DNA of 64,000 nt from Bacillus pseudomycoides (GCF_022811845.1 NZ_CP064266.1:558001-622000), one strand, 5' to 3'; numbered from the stretch's first letter, positions 35,803 through 45,106 are shown. Numbers and translations: made by a program. The notes: a model not told the origin generated them from the sequence alone.

Positions 35803-37116
35803 TTATCGATCAATTAACTGCACCATTAACAGTGCTTTCCCAACAACATCCCCTCCGTGACGCACTTCCACATCTACCTTACCAAACTTACGACCGATTT
35901 CTAACACCTTAGGATGCACAGAAACAACGTTGTCAATTTGAACGGGTTTTACAAAATAGATTGTTAAATTCTCAACAATCGAATCGCTTTTTTTCTGCGC
36001 ACGAATGGCACGATTCGTTGCTTCTGTGACAACGGTTGTGAGTACACCGTACGATAATGTCCCAAATGAGCTTGTCATTTGTGGCGTCACAGAAAATTGA
36101 TAACTATGTTCGTTCTTTGCTTCTTTCGGCGTCACAAATTGATTAGTGACGATATCTTCAATCGTCTCCCCAACTTGCGGTTGGCGTTGAATCATTTGCA
36201 ATGCTTGCAGTACATCTTGACGACTAATAATCCCTTGCAGGCAATTATTTTCATCGACAACAGGAAGAAGCTCAATCCCTTCCCATACCATCATACGAGC
36301 TGCCGCTGCAACAGACATTTTCCCATTTACTGTAATAGGCTGCTTTGTCATCACTTTTTCAATTGGTGTTTCTTTTGCAATACCAATCATATCTTTTGAA
36401 GTAACAATCCCTAGTACCTTTTTATTTTCATCTACAATTGGATAACGCCCATGCATCGTTTCTTCATTATACGCATGCCATTGTTCTACTCTATCACTAG
36501 GTTTTAAATATAGCGTCTCTTCAATGGGTGTTAAAATATCTTCAACAAGTACAATTTCCTTTTTAATAAGCTGATCATAAATCGCACGGTTAATTAACGT
36601 TGCCACAGTGAACGTGTCATAGCTACTTGAAATAATCGGCAACTTTAATTCATCTGCTAATTTTTTCACATGCTCTTCTGTATCAAAACCACCTGTAATT
36701 AATACGGCTGCGCCCGCCTCTAACGCTAGTTGATGCGCATTCGTACGGTTACCAATAATCAGCAAGTTCCCCGCTTCTGTATAGCGCATCATCGCCTCTA
36801 ATTTCATAGCCCCGATCACGAATTTATTTAATGTTTTATGTAACCCGTCTCTTCCGCCAAGCACTTGGCCATCGACGATATTGACTACTTCGGCATATGT
36901 TAGTTTTTCAATGTTTTCCTTTTTCTTTTGTTCAATTCGGATTGTTCCGACACGTTCAATTGTACTAACATATCCTTTATTTTCTGCATCTTTAATCGCA
37001 CGATAAGCTGTTCCTTCACTTACACTCAAATCTTTTGCAATTTGACGCACAGAAATCTTGTGCCCTATCGGCAGGCTATTAATATGTTCTAAAATTTGAT
37101 TATGTTTGGTAGCCAA
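35803..37116 (-). CDS. ytoI: HTH-DRTGG-CBS-hotdog regulator YtoI
   Basis: 437 aa with four parts: winged helix-turn-helix (1-50, VRQIAKDLSVSEGTAYRAIKDA, given in part), DRTGG domain (about 75-185), two CBS domains (about 195-305) that usually bind an adenine nucleotide, and a thioesterase-like hotdog domain (about 330-437). TTG start with a weak GGTG site. Likely a nucleotide-sensing regulator; ligand and targets unknown. Confidence 0.88.
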   Translation of the reverse strand: MATKHNQILEHINSLPIGHKISVRQIAKDLSVSEGTAYRAIKDAENKGYVSTIERVGTIRIEQKKKENIEKLTYAEVVNIVDGQVLGGRDGLHKTLNKFVIGAMKLEAMMRYTEAGNLLIIGNRTNAHQLALEAGAAVLITGGFDTEEHVKKLADELKLPIISSSYDTFTVATLINRAIYDQLIKKEIVLVEDILTPIEETLYLKPSDRVEQWHAYNEETMHGRYPIVDENKKVLGIVTSKDMIGIAKETPIEKVMTKQPITVNGKMSVAAAARMMVWEGIELLPVVDENNCLQGIISRQDVLQALQMIQRQPQVGETIEDIVTNQFVTPKEAKNEHSYQFSVTPQMTSSFGTLSYGVLTTVVTEATNRAIRAQKKSDSIVENLTIYFVKPVQIDNVVSVHPKVLEIGRKFGKVDVEVRHGGDVVGKALLMVQLIDR

Positions 37117-37363
37117 ATGGTTTCACCATACTTTCTTTTCCCTAAATTCTTCATGTGTTGTATTTTTAGTATACTATATTTCCGAAACTGTTACACTGTA
37201 CTTTTACGTACCTGTACTATTTTTTTTATAACAAAAATGCCCCTTACATTCTATTAGCCACATTCTTACAACAGTGTAATACTATCGTCATCTCATTCGA
37301 TAGTTTATCTCCTCACTCCAAGATACAATAAAGACAAGAAATCAAACAAAGGAGCGAATGAAA

Positions 37364-37522
37364 ATGAAAAAATTATTAGAAGTTGTGGGTGCTGTATTTT
37401 TAGCTTTTGTTGATGGCAAAAAGGTTGCGATGAAATTAAATGAAATGCCCGAACAAACATTACTAGAAACAAAAGAAACACCAAAACAAGCACATACTTT
37501 TAAACTGCTTTTACACACATAA
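37364..37522 (+). CDS. Small protein, 52 aa, unknown function
   Basis: AAAGGAG sits nine bases before this ATG (an ATG at 37358 is too close). The product starts MKKLLEVVGAVFLAFVDG and continues with a Lys/Glu-rich polar part ending FKLLLHT. The N-terminal 18 residues could be an amphipathic or membrane-associated helix. A strong terminator follows directly at 37522-37560. Reading frames on the opposite strand here lack a ribosome binding site. I do not recognise a family. Confidence 0.6.
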   Translation: MKKLLEVVGAVFLAFVDGKKVAMKLNEMPEQTLLETKETPKQAHTFKLLLHT

Positions 37523-37560
37523 AAACCCTTCACTTGTCTTTTCAAATGAAGGGTTTCTTT
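37522..37560. terminator. Terminator shared by the 52-aa gene and ytkL
   Basis: AAACCCTTCA / TGAAGGGTTT stem, A run on the left and T run on the right; convergent genes end on both sides. Confidence 0.8.
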
Positions 37561-37561
37561 C

Positions 37562-38245
37562 TTATAGTGTGATACTTTCTCCAGCTTCTAACACCTTTCC
37601 TGTACTACTTGTTAGTTTTTGTACAAAAAGATGCGGATCCTGTTCAATCACCGGGAACGTATTGTAATGCATAGGTACAACTGTTTTAGCCCCAATCCAT
37701 TCTGCAGCTAATACTGCATCCTCTGGTCCCATTGTAAAGTTATCACCAATCGGCAAAAATGCTACATCGATGTTATTAAGAGCACCGATTAATTTCATAT
37801 CGGAAAATAAAGCGGTATCCCCTGCATGATACACGGTTTTCTCTTCTGCCGTAAATAAAATTCCAGCCGGCATTCCTGTATATGTAATCGTCTTATTTTC
37901 TTCATCAATATAACTAGACCCATGGAATGCTTGTGTAAATTTCACTTTCCCAAAATCAAATATATGCGAGCCACCGATATGCATTGGATGTGTATTCACA
38001 CCTTGCCAGCCTAAAAATGTTGCAAGTTCAAGCGGCGCCACAACGACTGCGTTATTTTTCTTCGCAAGTGCTACTGTATCACCGACATGATCCCCATGAC
38101 CATGCGATAAAATAATTACGTCTACCTTGACATCTTCAGCCTTTAAATCTGTTTTGGGATTACCTGTTAAAAACGGATCAATTAAGATAACTTTTCCATT
38201 TGTTTCAATCTTTACAACTGAATGCCCGTGATAAGATATTTTCAT
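37562..38245 (-). CDS. ytkL: UPF0173 metal-dependent hydrolase YtkL
   Basis: 227 aa metallo-beta-lactamase fold. The metal motif HGHGDH (48-53) is preceded by an Asp in IDPFLTGNP and followed by YHAGDTALF and PMHYNTFPV, which supply the other ligands. Substrate unknown. Convergent with the 52-aa gene, divergent from the M24 peptidase gene. Confidence 0.92.
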   Translation of the reverse strand: MKISYHGHSVVKIETNGKVILIDPFLTGNPKTDLKAEDVKVDVIILSHGHGDHVGDTVALAKKNNAVVVAPLELATFLGWQGVNTHPMHIGGSHIFDFGKVKFTQAFHGSSYIDEENKTITYTGMPAGILFTAEEKTVYHAGDTALFSDMKLIGALNNIDVAFLPIGDNFTMGPEDAVLAAEWIGAKTVVPMHYNTFPVIEQDPHLFVQKLTSSTGKVLEAGESITL

Positions 38246-38393
38246 TGTTACATTCCTCCCTTATTCACATTCACACCTTTTATTCTACATGATTTCACAA
38301 TTTCCTGTCTTTTCAAACAACGATTTACTTGTCATAACTCTTTCATCCGATGTAAAGTAATACATGTAACTGAAATCTCGGAGGTGCGAATCT

Positions 38394-39491
38394 ATGAATA
38401 CTAGATTAGAAAACTTAATGCAATGGCTACAAGAACAAAACGTGGAAGCTGCATTTTTGACTTCTACACCAAACGTCTTCTATATGACAAACTTCCATTG
38501 TGAACCACACGAAAGACTACTCGGTCTATTTGTATTCCAAGAAAAAGAACCAATTTTAATCTGTCCTAAAATGGAAGAAGGACAAGCTAGAAACGCTGGC
38601 TGGGCGTACGAAATTATCGGATTTACTGATACAGACAAACCATGGGATATGATCGCAAAAGCAATTAAAGATCGCGGCATTGATGCAAGTGCAGTGGCAA
38701 TCGAAAAAGAACACTTAAATGTAGAGCGCTATGAAGAATTAGCAAAATTATTCCCAAAAGCTGCTTTCAAATCTGCAGAAGAAAAGGTACGTGAACTTCG
38801 TTTAATTAAAGATGAAAAGGAACTTTCTATTTTACGTCAAGCAGCTTATATGGCTGACTACGCTGTCGGAATTGGTGTAGAGGCAATTCAAGAAGATCGC
38901 AGTGAATTAGAAGTATTAGCAATCATCGAGCATGAGTTAAAGAAAAAAGGCATCCATAAAATGTCCTTTGACACAATGGTACTAACTGGCGCAAATTCTG
39001 CCCTGCCACACGGTATTCCTGGAGCAAACAAAATGAAACGCGGTGACTTCGTACTATTTGACTTAGGTGTAATCATTGACGGCTACTGCTCTGACATTAC
39101 ACGTACAATCGCATTTGGCGATATTTCAGAAGAACAAACACGCATTTACAATACTGTACTAGCTGGACAATTACAGGCGGTTGAAGCTTGTAAACCAGGC
39201 GTTACACTTGGCGAAATTGACCATGCTGCTCGCTCTATTATCGCAGATGCAGGCTACGGCGAATTCTTCCCGCACCGCTTAGGCCACGGGCTTGGCATTA
39301 GCGTACACGAATATCCGGATGTAAAAGAAGGAAACGAGTCTCTATTAAAAGAAGGTATGGTCTTCACAATCGAGCCAGGTATTTACGTACCAAACGCGGG
39401 CGGCGTTCGTATTGAAGATGATATCTACATCACGAAAGATGGATCAGAGATTCTAACAAAATTCCCGAAAGAATTACAGTTTGTGAAATAA
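38394..39491 (+). CDS. Xaa-Pro dipeptidase / aminopeptidase (M24 family)
   Basis: 365 aa with an N-terminal creatinase-like domain (1-130) and a C-terminal pita-bread domain. The five metal ligands are visible: Asp223, Asp234, His298, Glu327 and Glu341. Resembles PapA/PapB (YqhT/YkvY) of B. subtilis, which cut N-terminal residues before proline. GGAGG ribosome binding site. Single gene with its own terminator. Confidence 0.92.
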   Translation: MNTRLENLMQWLQEQNVEAAFLTSTPNVFYMTNFHCEPHERLLGLFVFQEKEPILICPKMEEGQARNAGWAYEIIGFTDTDKPWDMIAKAIKDRGIDASAVAIEKEHLNVERYEELAKLFPKAAFKSAEEKVRELRLIKDEKELSILRQAAYMADYAVGIGVEAIQEDRSELEVLAIIEHELKKKGIHKMSFDTMVLTGANSALPHGIPGANKMKRGDFVLFDLGVIIDGYCSDITRTIAFGDISEEQTRIYNTVLAGQLQAVEACKPGVTLGEIDHAARSIIADAGYGEFFPHRLGHGLGISVHEYPDVKEGNESLLKEGMVFTIEPGIYVPNAGGVRIEDDIYITKDGSEILTKFPKELQFVK

Positions 39492-39492
39492 G

Positions 39493-39523
39493 AAAAAAGG
39501 TAGCGCATTTGCTACCTTTTTTT
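39493..39523. terminator. Terminator between M24 peptidase and lipoprotein gene
   Basis: AAAAAGGTAGC / GCTACCTTTTTTT hairpin; convergent genes end here, and the lipoprotein stop overlaps it. Confidence 0.85.
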
Positions 39524-39925
39524 CATATCATTTTTCTCTACTATTTCAAACTTATTAACAATTATTCTTCCTGGATGACTTTCAAGTATGCGAGAAGACC
39601 ATACTTTTATTTTATATCCTGATTTCAACTTTTTATATGCACTTTCATCGCCCAAATTTAAAATCATGTCTGCTGGGATATCCATGTGTAGGTGTTGATC
39701 TATATAACTCTGTAACTCTTCTATCGTTTTGAATTTTTTATTCATGATGAAATATACAGTCTTATCTTTCACCATAACGTATCCTTCCATAGCACCTTGT
39801 TCTGTTTGTTGTTGCACATTCGTCGGCTCATTCTCAGTTTGCTCATTACGTGTACATGCTGTTAATATCACGACAAAAACAGTAAGTGGCACATACACAC
39901 ACACCTTCAATACATTTCGCTTCAT
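39512..39925 (-). CDS. Lipoprotein with DUF3221-like domain
   Basis: 137 aa. N-terminal signal peptide with lipobox VILTAC and lipidated Cys24, then a Gln/Glu/Asn-rich linker to residue 45 and a compact domain (GYVMVKDKTVYFI...GYKIKVWSSRI) that fits the small DUF3221 family of Bacillus lipoproteins. GGAGG site. Anchored outside the membrane; function unknown. Confidence 0.75.
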   Translation of the reverse strand: MKRNVLKVCVYVPLTVFVVILTACTRNEQTENEPTNVQQQTEQGAMEGYVMVKDKTVYFIMNKKFKTIEELQSYIDQHLHMDIPADMILNLGDESAYKKLKSGYKIKVWSSRILESHPGRIIVNKFEIVEKNDMKKR

Positions 39926-40087
39926 TTTATGCCTCCACTGTAGAAACTTTCCTAACCAATCTCAATTCTAATATTTTTGTTCTTTTTTACTCATTTCGCT
40001 GGAGAAAGGTATGTATTTCTTTTATATTCTCTGTTTCTATCATAATATAAAAATACAGAATTTTCTAAACAATAAAGGAGAGATTGC

Positions 40088-40921
40088 ATGCAACAACTTC
40101 AGAAACAATTAGAAGAAATACGTACGAACCATTACGCCATAGATTCCACGATAGACATTCATGATTTAAGTTCAAAAATGCTCCAACATATCGGCACACC
40201 AGACGGCTATTTACGAGACAAATTAATCTATACGACCTTTTGGCACCTCATCATAAATGACCATATTACACAAACTCAATTACAGCACTTATTATCACAA
40301 AGTATAAGCGAACAATATTTATTTTATAAAATCACTACAGAAGATAAAGATGCTGTGTTCACCCGATCATTTACAGCACTATTAATTGCTTTAATCATAA
40401 ACGCCGATACAAAACATAACTTCTTATCACCGTCTGACATATTAGATGTGAAAGACAAATTAATTTTATATATGAACCAAGAACATGATTTTCGCGGATA
40501 TGTTAACGACCGAGGTTGGGCTCACAGCATCGCTCACGTCTCAGATACATTCGATGAACTTGTTATAAATCCGAAACTTGAAGTCTTCCATTATCCTGAA
40601 ATACTACAAACCTTGTTAGAAAAGATAAATGTGCATACAATGTATTACAAGTACGAAGAAGATGAGCGAATTATCACTCCTATCATTGCCATGCTTAAAA
40701 ATGGTTTAGATGAAAAAGAACTCATTGCAGCCTTACATTCCTTAGTTAATCAAATACAAATTCAAAAAACCGAATTATCTATCGTGTCTTATGAAACGTT
40801 GTATGGAAATGTAAAATCATTCTTACGAAGCCTATTCTTTAGACTAAGAACCTTATCCATGTGTGAAGAGGCGGAGAAACAAATTGAAATACTATTAAAA
40901 GAGTTAAACAGATACTACTAA
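40088..40921 (+). CDS. DUF2785 family protein
   Basis: 277-aa, all-helical, soluble. Segments DKLIYTTFWHLI, DFRGYVNDRGWAHSIAHVSDTFDELV and the C-terminal FFRLRT match what I recall of DUF2785, whose function is not known. AAAGGAG precedes the ATG. Single gene followed by a terminator at 40921. Confidence 0.8.
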   Translation: MQQLQKQLEEIRTNHYAIDSTIDIHDLSSKMLQHIGTPDGYLRDKLIYTTFWHLIINDHITQTQLQHLLSQSISEQYLFYKITTEDKDAVFTRSFTALLIALIINADTKHNFLSPSDILDVKDKLILYMNQEHDFRGYVNDRGWAHSIAHVSDTFDELVINPKLEVFHYPEILQTLLEKINVHTMYYKYEEDERIITPIIAMLKNGLDEKELIAALHSLVNQIQIQKTELSIVSYETLYGNVKSFLRSLFFRLRTLSMCEEAEKQIEILLKELNRYY

Positions 40922-40953
40922 AAAAGAAGGCTACTCAAAAAGTGCCTTCTTCC
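40921..40953. terminator. Terminator between DUF2785 gene and small membrane gene
   Basis: AAGAAGGC / GCCTTCTT hairpin with A run and partial T run; it overlaps the end of the minus-strand gene. Confidence 0.65.
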
Positions 40954-41141
40954 ATCTCACTAATATTTAGTTGAAACTTTACAATCCAAACTGAGAAAAA
41001 GTGTACACAAATCGCTATGGCCATACATGTACCGCTCAAAAAAGTTAAAATCGGGTGCGAGTATAAATGCCCTAAACCATAAGACGCTCCAATGAAAAAC
41101 ATTGTTATGTAGATGTAGATTGCTCCATGTATTTGCTTCAT
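40935..41141 (-). CDS. Small two-helix membrane protein, unknown function
   Basis: 68 aa: hydrophobic segments at about 7-25 and 30-52 with a short acidic end. Strong AAAAGGGGG site six bases before the ATG. Not recognised. Lies downstream of the sigma/anti-sigma pair in the same direction. Confidence 0.65.
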   Translation of the reverse strand: MKQIHGAIYIYITMFFIGASYGLGHLYSHPILTFLSGTCMAIAICVHFFSVWIVKFQLNISEMEEGTF

Positions 41142-41205
41142 ATAGGCCCCCTTTTCTCCATATTATACCATAAATTTTCAGATTATTCTAATTAGTGTTT
41201 TGTAA

Positions 41206-42225
41206 TTAATATTTCTCAACTGTTACACCTCTTACAGCTGCTTTTATATACGGTGAACTTTGTAAATTTTTTAAATCCTCTGTTTTTCCTGTTACGACTA
41301 CGCCGTAGATTGGTAAGTCTTTGGGCTTGATATTTTTTATTTCTTTATAATATTGATTGAAATAATCACTTGGTATCCCTTCACTATTCTCTGCTAAATA
41401 CTTCATTTGATACAGAAATTCTTTTGAGTTTCTTGTTACATCATTTTTAATATTTTCTTGTGCTTTTGCGTAACTCCCCTCGAATCCAAATACATTGATA
41501 GCCATTACAGCATTTAATACCGCTCCACTCTTCGGATCTTTTAATCCTACATATGTATCCGCATTTTTTTCATTATATGTATCTGCCCAAAACCAAACAG
41601 GTTGTATATTTTTAGGTAACATCTCTACAATTTGCTCAGCTGTATATGCTTTATCAAAAGATAACGCTACTTCCGCGACTTTATTTTGTAACTCTCCTAT
41701 ATCCGCTAAATCATTCACATAATTTTCATACGTAACAAAAGGTAAATAAAATCGCATCTCTCTTTGCATTGTTTGAACATTATAATCTGGTAACTTGATA
41801 TTCTCCTCCTCTTTATTCACCTCTTCCTCATCTAACCTAACAAGATCACCATCATAGTGCATCATCCTATAATTCCATAAACCTGATTCATACATCTCAT
41901 TTGCCCATTTTACTGGTTGTCCCGCTATATTTTTATAAGAGTTATATATGATGGTTCGACCTGTCATACTATTACTTAAATCAACACTGCCACTAAAGCG
42001 TATATTCGGTCCTTGGACAGTATGTAACGCAGCCACTTGTCTTTCCATCCTTTCAAAAGTTTGTTGTGAAAAATATGTTGTTCCTAAAAACAGGCCTACG
42101 ATAACTACAACAGACGCACAAATAGAAATAATCCAGTTTCGCAGAAGCTGTTTCCTCTTTGCCCTCTTCATCAAAGCCTTCATCTGCTTCTCATCCATAT
42201 CAAGTTCAAAATCTTTCCGACTCAT
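41206..42225 (-). CDS. Anti-sigma factor-like membrane protein (Sigma_reg N and C domains)
   Basis: 339 aa: cytoplasmic basic N-terminus (1-30), one transmembrane helix (about 31-50) and a large extracytoplasmic part. Layout and sequence fit the sigma factor regulator N- and C-terminal domain family found beside ECF sigma genes. It overlaps the upstream sigma gene by 20 bp. Expected to hold the sigma factor inactive until an envelope signal. GGAGG site. Confidence 0.82.
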   Translation of the reverse strand: MSRKDFELDMDEKQMKALMKRAKRKQLLRNWIISICASVVVIVGLFLGTTYFSQQTFERMERQVAALHTVQGPNIRFSGSVDLSNSMTGRTIIYNSYKNIAGQPVKWANEMYESGLWNYRMMHYDGDLVRLDEEEVNKEEENIKLPDYNVQTMQREMRFYLPFVTYENYVNDLADIGELQNKVAEVALSFDKAYTAEQIVEMLPKNIQPVWFWADTYNEKNADTYVGLKDPKSGAVLNAVMAINVFGFEGSYAKAQENIKNDVTRNSKEFLYQMKYLAENSEGIPSDYFNQYYKEIKNIKPKDLPIYGVVVTGKTEDLKNLQSSPYIKAAVRGVTVEKY

Positions 42226-42715
42226 CGCCTTTCCTCCTATACAATTTCTTAAATTGATTTCGTGCTCGGTACAAACTTGTTTTCACTGTATCTTCTTTCA
42301 CACTTAATAAAACGGCGATTTCTTTATAAGAGAGCTCATATTCATATTTCAGCAATAACATATGTCGATAGTCTTCTGTCATCGACTCTAATATTTCTTG
42401 TACTTCTCCTTGAAGCTCACTTGTTAGAAGAACTTCATCTAATGACTTTTGACCGATTAAAACAACTGATTCAATCGTAATTGGATTCAATCTTTGTTTC
42501 TTCCGATACAAATCGCGATGCTGATTAATCGCGACGCGGAATAACCATGGTGTTAATCGTTCTAACGGTATTTCTTCCATGAGCAGAAGAGCTTTATACA
42601 ACGTGTCTTGTACGATATCTTCTGCTTCTTTTCTTTCTGCGCCAATTTTAATTAAGTAACTATAAACCGACTTCGATTTTTCTATTAATAATGATTCAAA
42701 TGTATCATGGCTCAT
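42206..42715 (-). CDS. ECF-type RNA polymerase sigma factor
   Basis: 169 aa: region 2 (EDIVQDTLYKALL, PWLFRVAINQHRDLYRK) and region 4 (MLLLKYEYELSYKEIAVLLSVKEDTVKTSLYRAR, given in part), no region 1 or 3. Followed by and overlapping its probable anti-sigma gene. GGAG site six bases before the ATG. Which of the B. cereus ECF factors this is cannot be told by eye. An autoregulatory promoter may lie at 42725-42770. Confidence 0.9.
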   Translation of the reverse strand: MSHDTFESLLIEKSKSVYSYLIKIGAERKEAEDIVQDTLYKALLLMEEIPLERLTPWLFRVAINQHRDLYRKKQRLNPITIESVVLIGQKSLDEVLLTSELQGEVQEILESMTEDYRHMLLLKYEYELSYKEIAVLLSVKEDTVKTSLYRARNQFKKLYRRKGDESERF

Positions 42716-42724
42716 TCTGCTCTC

Positions 42725-42770
42725 CTTTCTATATACTCAACGTTTGAGAGTTTAAAATGTATACAACTTT
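42725..42770 (-). promoter_or_regulatory. Possible ECF self-promoter and palindrome
   Basis: Minus strand TGAAAGTT resembles an ECF -35, followed about 16-18 bp later by CTCAAACGTTGAG, an inverted repeat (CTCAA-ACG-TTGAG) that could hold the -10. Positions are approximate. Confidence 0.3.
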
Positions 42771-42791
42771 CACTAAAAATTTTTCACAAAT

Positions 42792-42820
42792 AAAAAAGCC
42801 CATCTATTTGATGTGCTTTC
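42792..42820 (-). terminator. Terminator of the cupin-GNAT-small protein operon
   Basis: Imperfect AAGCaCATC / GATGgGCTT hairpin with a six-T run on the minus strand. Confidence 0.7.
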
Positions 42821-42847
42821 TTTACTATATACAAAAATACTATTCTA

Positions 42848-43192
42848 TTATTTCATCGCTTCTTTAACAACATCTTGAATCATAACCACTTCGGTTTTCA
42901 TATCCGTAGCTGGTGCCTCTTCATCAATACATTCATACCAAAACTCTACATGCTTTTTATCAATTTCATGCTGAGAACTTTCGACATCTGTCCCGCCTTC
43001 TCCTTGCACCAAATACCAATATAAATACTCTTCTCCATCCCTTATTTCCCGGAAAATTGTCTCTACATACATTTTCTCGTCGTTTAATGTCAATAGCACT
43101 TCTTTCATATGATCATTTAGCATCTTCATCCATTCATCAACACGGTGACTTTTCCCTGGCTTCACTTTGAACCTTGTTAATTCGACATTCAT
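42848..43192 (-). CDS. DUF6176-like protein
   Basis: 114 aa, soluble, probably a dimeric alpha-beta barrel: KVKPGKSHRVDEWMKML followed by EEYLYWYLVQGEG and a His/Glu-rich segment. I believe it matches DUF6176, function unknown. It starts 3 bp after the GNAT gene, so it is the last gene of a three-gene operon. Confidence 0.65.
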   Translation of the reverse strand: MNVELTRFKVKPGKSHRVDEWMKMLNDHMKEVLLTLNDEKMYVETIFREIRDGEEYLYWYLVQGEGGTDVESSQHEIDKKHVEFWYECIDEEAPATDMKTEVVMIQDVVKEAMK

Positions 43193-43195
43193 GTT

Positions 43196-43990
43196 TTATC
43201 CCTCTACTTTCTTACGTACATATAAAACATATTCCACTGGATGATCAAAACCTAGTTTACTAGCCAGTCTTTGCGAAGGAATATTATCCATATTACAATC
43301 CCAGCACGGCGTAATTCCATTTTCCATGCAATGTTCTATAAAATAAGTTGCGACTAACCGAGCAAGCCCTTTTCCTTGATAGTCTGGATCTGTCGCGATG
43401 TCAATTTCAGCAAAACCACTCCCTCTAAAAATCGAAACACATTCAGCTACTACCTTTTGATCTCGAACAATACAAAAACCAAAACCATGCTTTAAAAACG
43501 CTTCTTTTGATCCCCAATACTCTTTATAATACTGCTCCGTAAATTCCATACTTTTTTCTATTACATTTTTATCGACCTGTATAACCTGGTGTGTAAAATC
43601 ATCTAATTCTCTTTTTCCATCTTCAAAGCGCTCTCTTTGAAATAGAAATTTTTTTCGAGGGATTTTCCGAAAAGAATCCTTGAAATGATTTTCAATAATG
43701 CTTTCCCACTCTATGCTAGACACAAATAATGTGAATCGTTTCTCCTGTGTTAAAACATCATTTTCAATATAAGAAAACAAAGTACATTGAAATTCCTGAT
43801 CATATGTATCTCCAAACAGATAGTAAATGCCATTAGCAGTCGCAATCATTCCTGCTGTTAATCTCTCATTTACAAAGATTTCACCCTCTATCATTCGATC
43901 ACATACTGCATAGGAAAAAGTAGATGTCCATTTGTTCTCTTCTAATACTGGTAGAATCGTATCATATTCTGTTAAGGCTAACTTTCTCAT
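43196..43990 (-). CDS. GNAT family N-acetyltransferase
   Basis: 264 aa. The C-terminal GNAT core has the acetyl-CoA motif DPDYQGKGLARLVA (around 208-221), then ASKLGFDHPVEYVLYV. The N-terminal half is a second, degenerate GNAT-like domain as in the GNAT_acetyltran (PF12746) group. The substrate is unknown. Its ATG overlaps the cupin stop codon by 4 bp. Confidence 0.85.
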   Translation of the reverse strand: MRKLALTEYDTILPVLEENKWTSTFSYAVCDRMIEGEIFVNERLTAGMIATANGIYYLFGDTYDQEFQCTLFSYIENDVLTQEKRFTLFVSSIEWESIIENHFKDSFRKIPRKKFLFQRERFEDGKRELDDFTHQVIQVDKNVIEKSMEFTEQYYKEYWGSKEAFLKHGFGFCIVRDQKVVAECVSIFRGSGFAEIDIATDPDYQGKGLARLVATYFIEHCMENGITPCWDCNMDNIPSQRLASKLGFDHPVEYVLYVRKKVEG

Positions 43991-44319
43991 ACATGCTCCA
44001 CAATAACGGTATCCGCTTCTAGATTTTCAAAACAAAGATTAACAGTTCGCTGTAGTGCCCTTGTTCGGTGAATAGTACCTGCTGGAATTAAAATAGAATC
44101 ATTCGGTTTTAATACAGCTGTATCTCGATCTCGAAAATCGATAAATAATTCCCCCTCGAGTACTATAAATAATTCATCCGAATTCGAATGAAAGTGCCAA
44201 TCATATTCTCCCGTAAACACAGCAATCCGTAAGCAATGATTATTTACATTCGATACAACAAAATTTTTATGCTGCTCTGTAATATCTTTCGTGAGTTCTA
44301 AAAGATTTACTTTCTCCAT
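43987..44319 (-). CDS. Cupin domain protein
   Basis: 110-aa single cupin barrel: motif 1 WHFHSNSDELFIVLEGEL supplies two His and a Glu for metal, motif 2 PAGTIHRT supplies the last His. Head of the cupin-GNAT-DUF6176 operon; GGGAG site. May sense or convert a small molecule acted on by the acetyltransferase; this is inference only. Confidence 0.85.
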   Translation of the reverse strand: MEKVNLLELTKDITEQHKNFVVSNVNNHCLRIAVFTGEYDWHFHSNSDELFIVLEGELFIDFRDRDTAVLKPNDSILIPAGTIHRTRALQRTVNLCFENLEADTVIVEHV

Positions 44320-44346
44320 CGTTCTCCCAACCCTCTAGGTTATTTA

Positions 44347-44565
44347 TTATTTCCCCCAAAACCATCCAAGTGCAATAATCATCATACAAACCCAAAAGCC
44401 GATCGTTCCAAAATCAATATCTTTTTCCTGTTTCTTCTTCCTTACTTTTTTCACTTCTTCTTTTAACTCTTGTACACTTTGTTCTAATTTAACAATAGCT
44501 TCTTTCATCTCACTTAGTTCACTGTTCTCTTGTACTTTTTCTTCTGGCTCTTTTGCTAGATTCAT
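44347..44565 (-). CDS. Small coiled-coil protein with C-terminal membrane anchor
   Basis: 72 aa: acidic/basic heptad pattern (residues 8-50, Lys/Glu rich), then one transmembrane helix (about 53-70) with Trp at both ends. Looks like a tail-anchored coiled coil. AAAGGG site. Family not recognised. Confidence 0.65.
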   Translation of the reverse strand: MNLAKEPEEKVQENSELSEMKEAIVKLEQSVQELKEEVKKVRKKKQEKDIDFGTIGFWVCMMIIALGWFWGK

Positions 44566-44671
44566 TGCTACGCACCCTTTCTGCGATATTCTATTCCATT
44601 CTAGTGCCCTCGTTTTTTCAAAATCTATTTTTAGTTTGAAGAATCAAACATTTTAAAGGAAATTACTTTTT

Positions 44672-45106
44672 TTAATCTCCACCGCCTCCGCAATCTCCAC
44701 CCCCACTATCGCTTGCACTACTACAATCATTATCGCTATAGTTTACAAATCCACTTGATGAATGGGAAGAATAAGAAGATCGTTTTCTTTTCTGCTGTCT
44801 TTTCTTATCTTTTTTACTTTCACGGCTTGGCCATACTTTATCAAACACTACAAAAAACATACCGAATGGTGCCAAAAAAACAATACCCTGAAAGATGTCT
44901 TCCAAAAATTCAGGTCTTATCTCTATTTGATAAAATACACCTAACAAATACATACACAAAATCACATATAAAACCATACTAATATACCTAGCAATTTTCT
45001 CTATACGAAGAGCCAACTTCTGTTGAAATGGTATATTCTGTTCCTGCTTTTTCTTTATATATTTCTGTCTTCTTATTTGTTTTTTCTTTCTACTCTTTCT
45101 CCCCAT
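44672..45106 (-). CDS. Basic membrane protein with Ser/Gly/Cys-rich tail
   Basis: 144 aa: very basic N-terminus (first 23 residues about half Lys/Arg), two predicted helices (about 37-60 and 68-88), then a Lys/Arg stretch, a Ser-rich segment and a tail with two Cys in DCSSASDSGGGDCGGGGD. The tail recalls Gly/Cys-rich ends of TPM/YgcG-type proteins, but the rest does not. GAGGGGG site. Function unknown. Confidence 0.65.
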   Translation of the reverse strand: MGRKSRKKKQIRRQKYIKKKQEQNIPFQQKLALRIEKIARYISMVLYVILCMYLLGVFYQIEIRPEFLEDIFQGIVFLAPFGMFFVVFDKVWPSRESKKDKKRQQKRKRSSYSSHSSSGFVNYSDNDCSSASDSGGGDCGGGGD

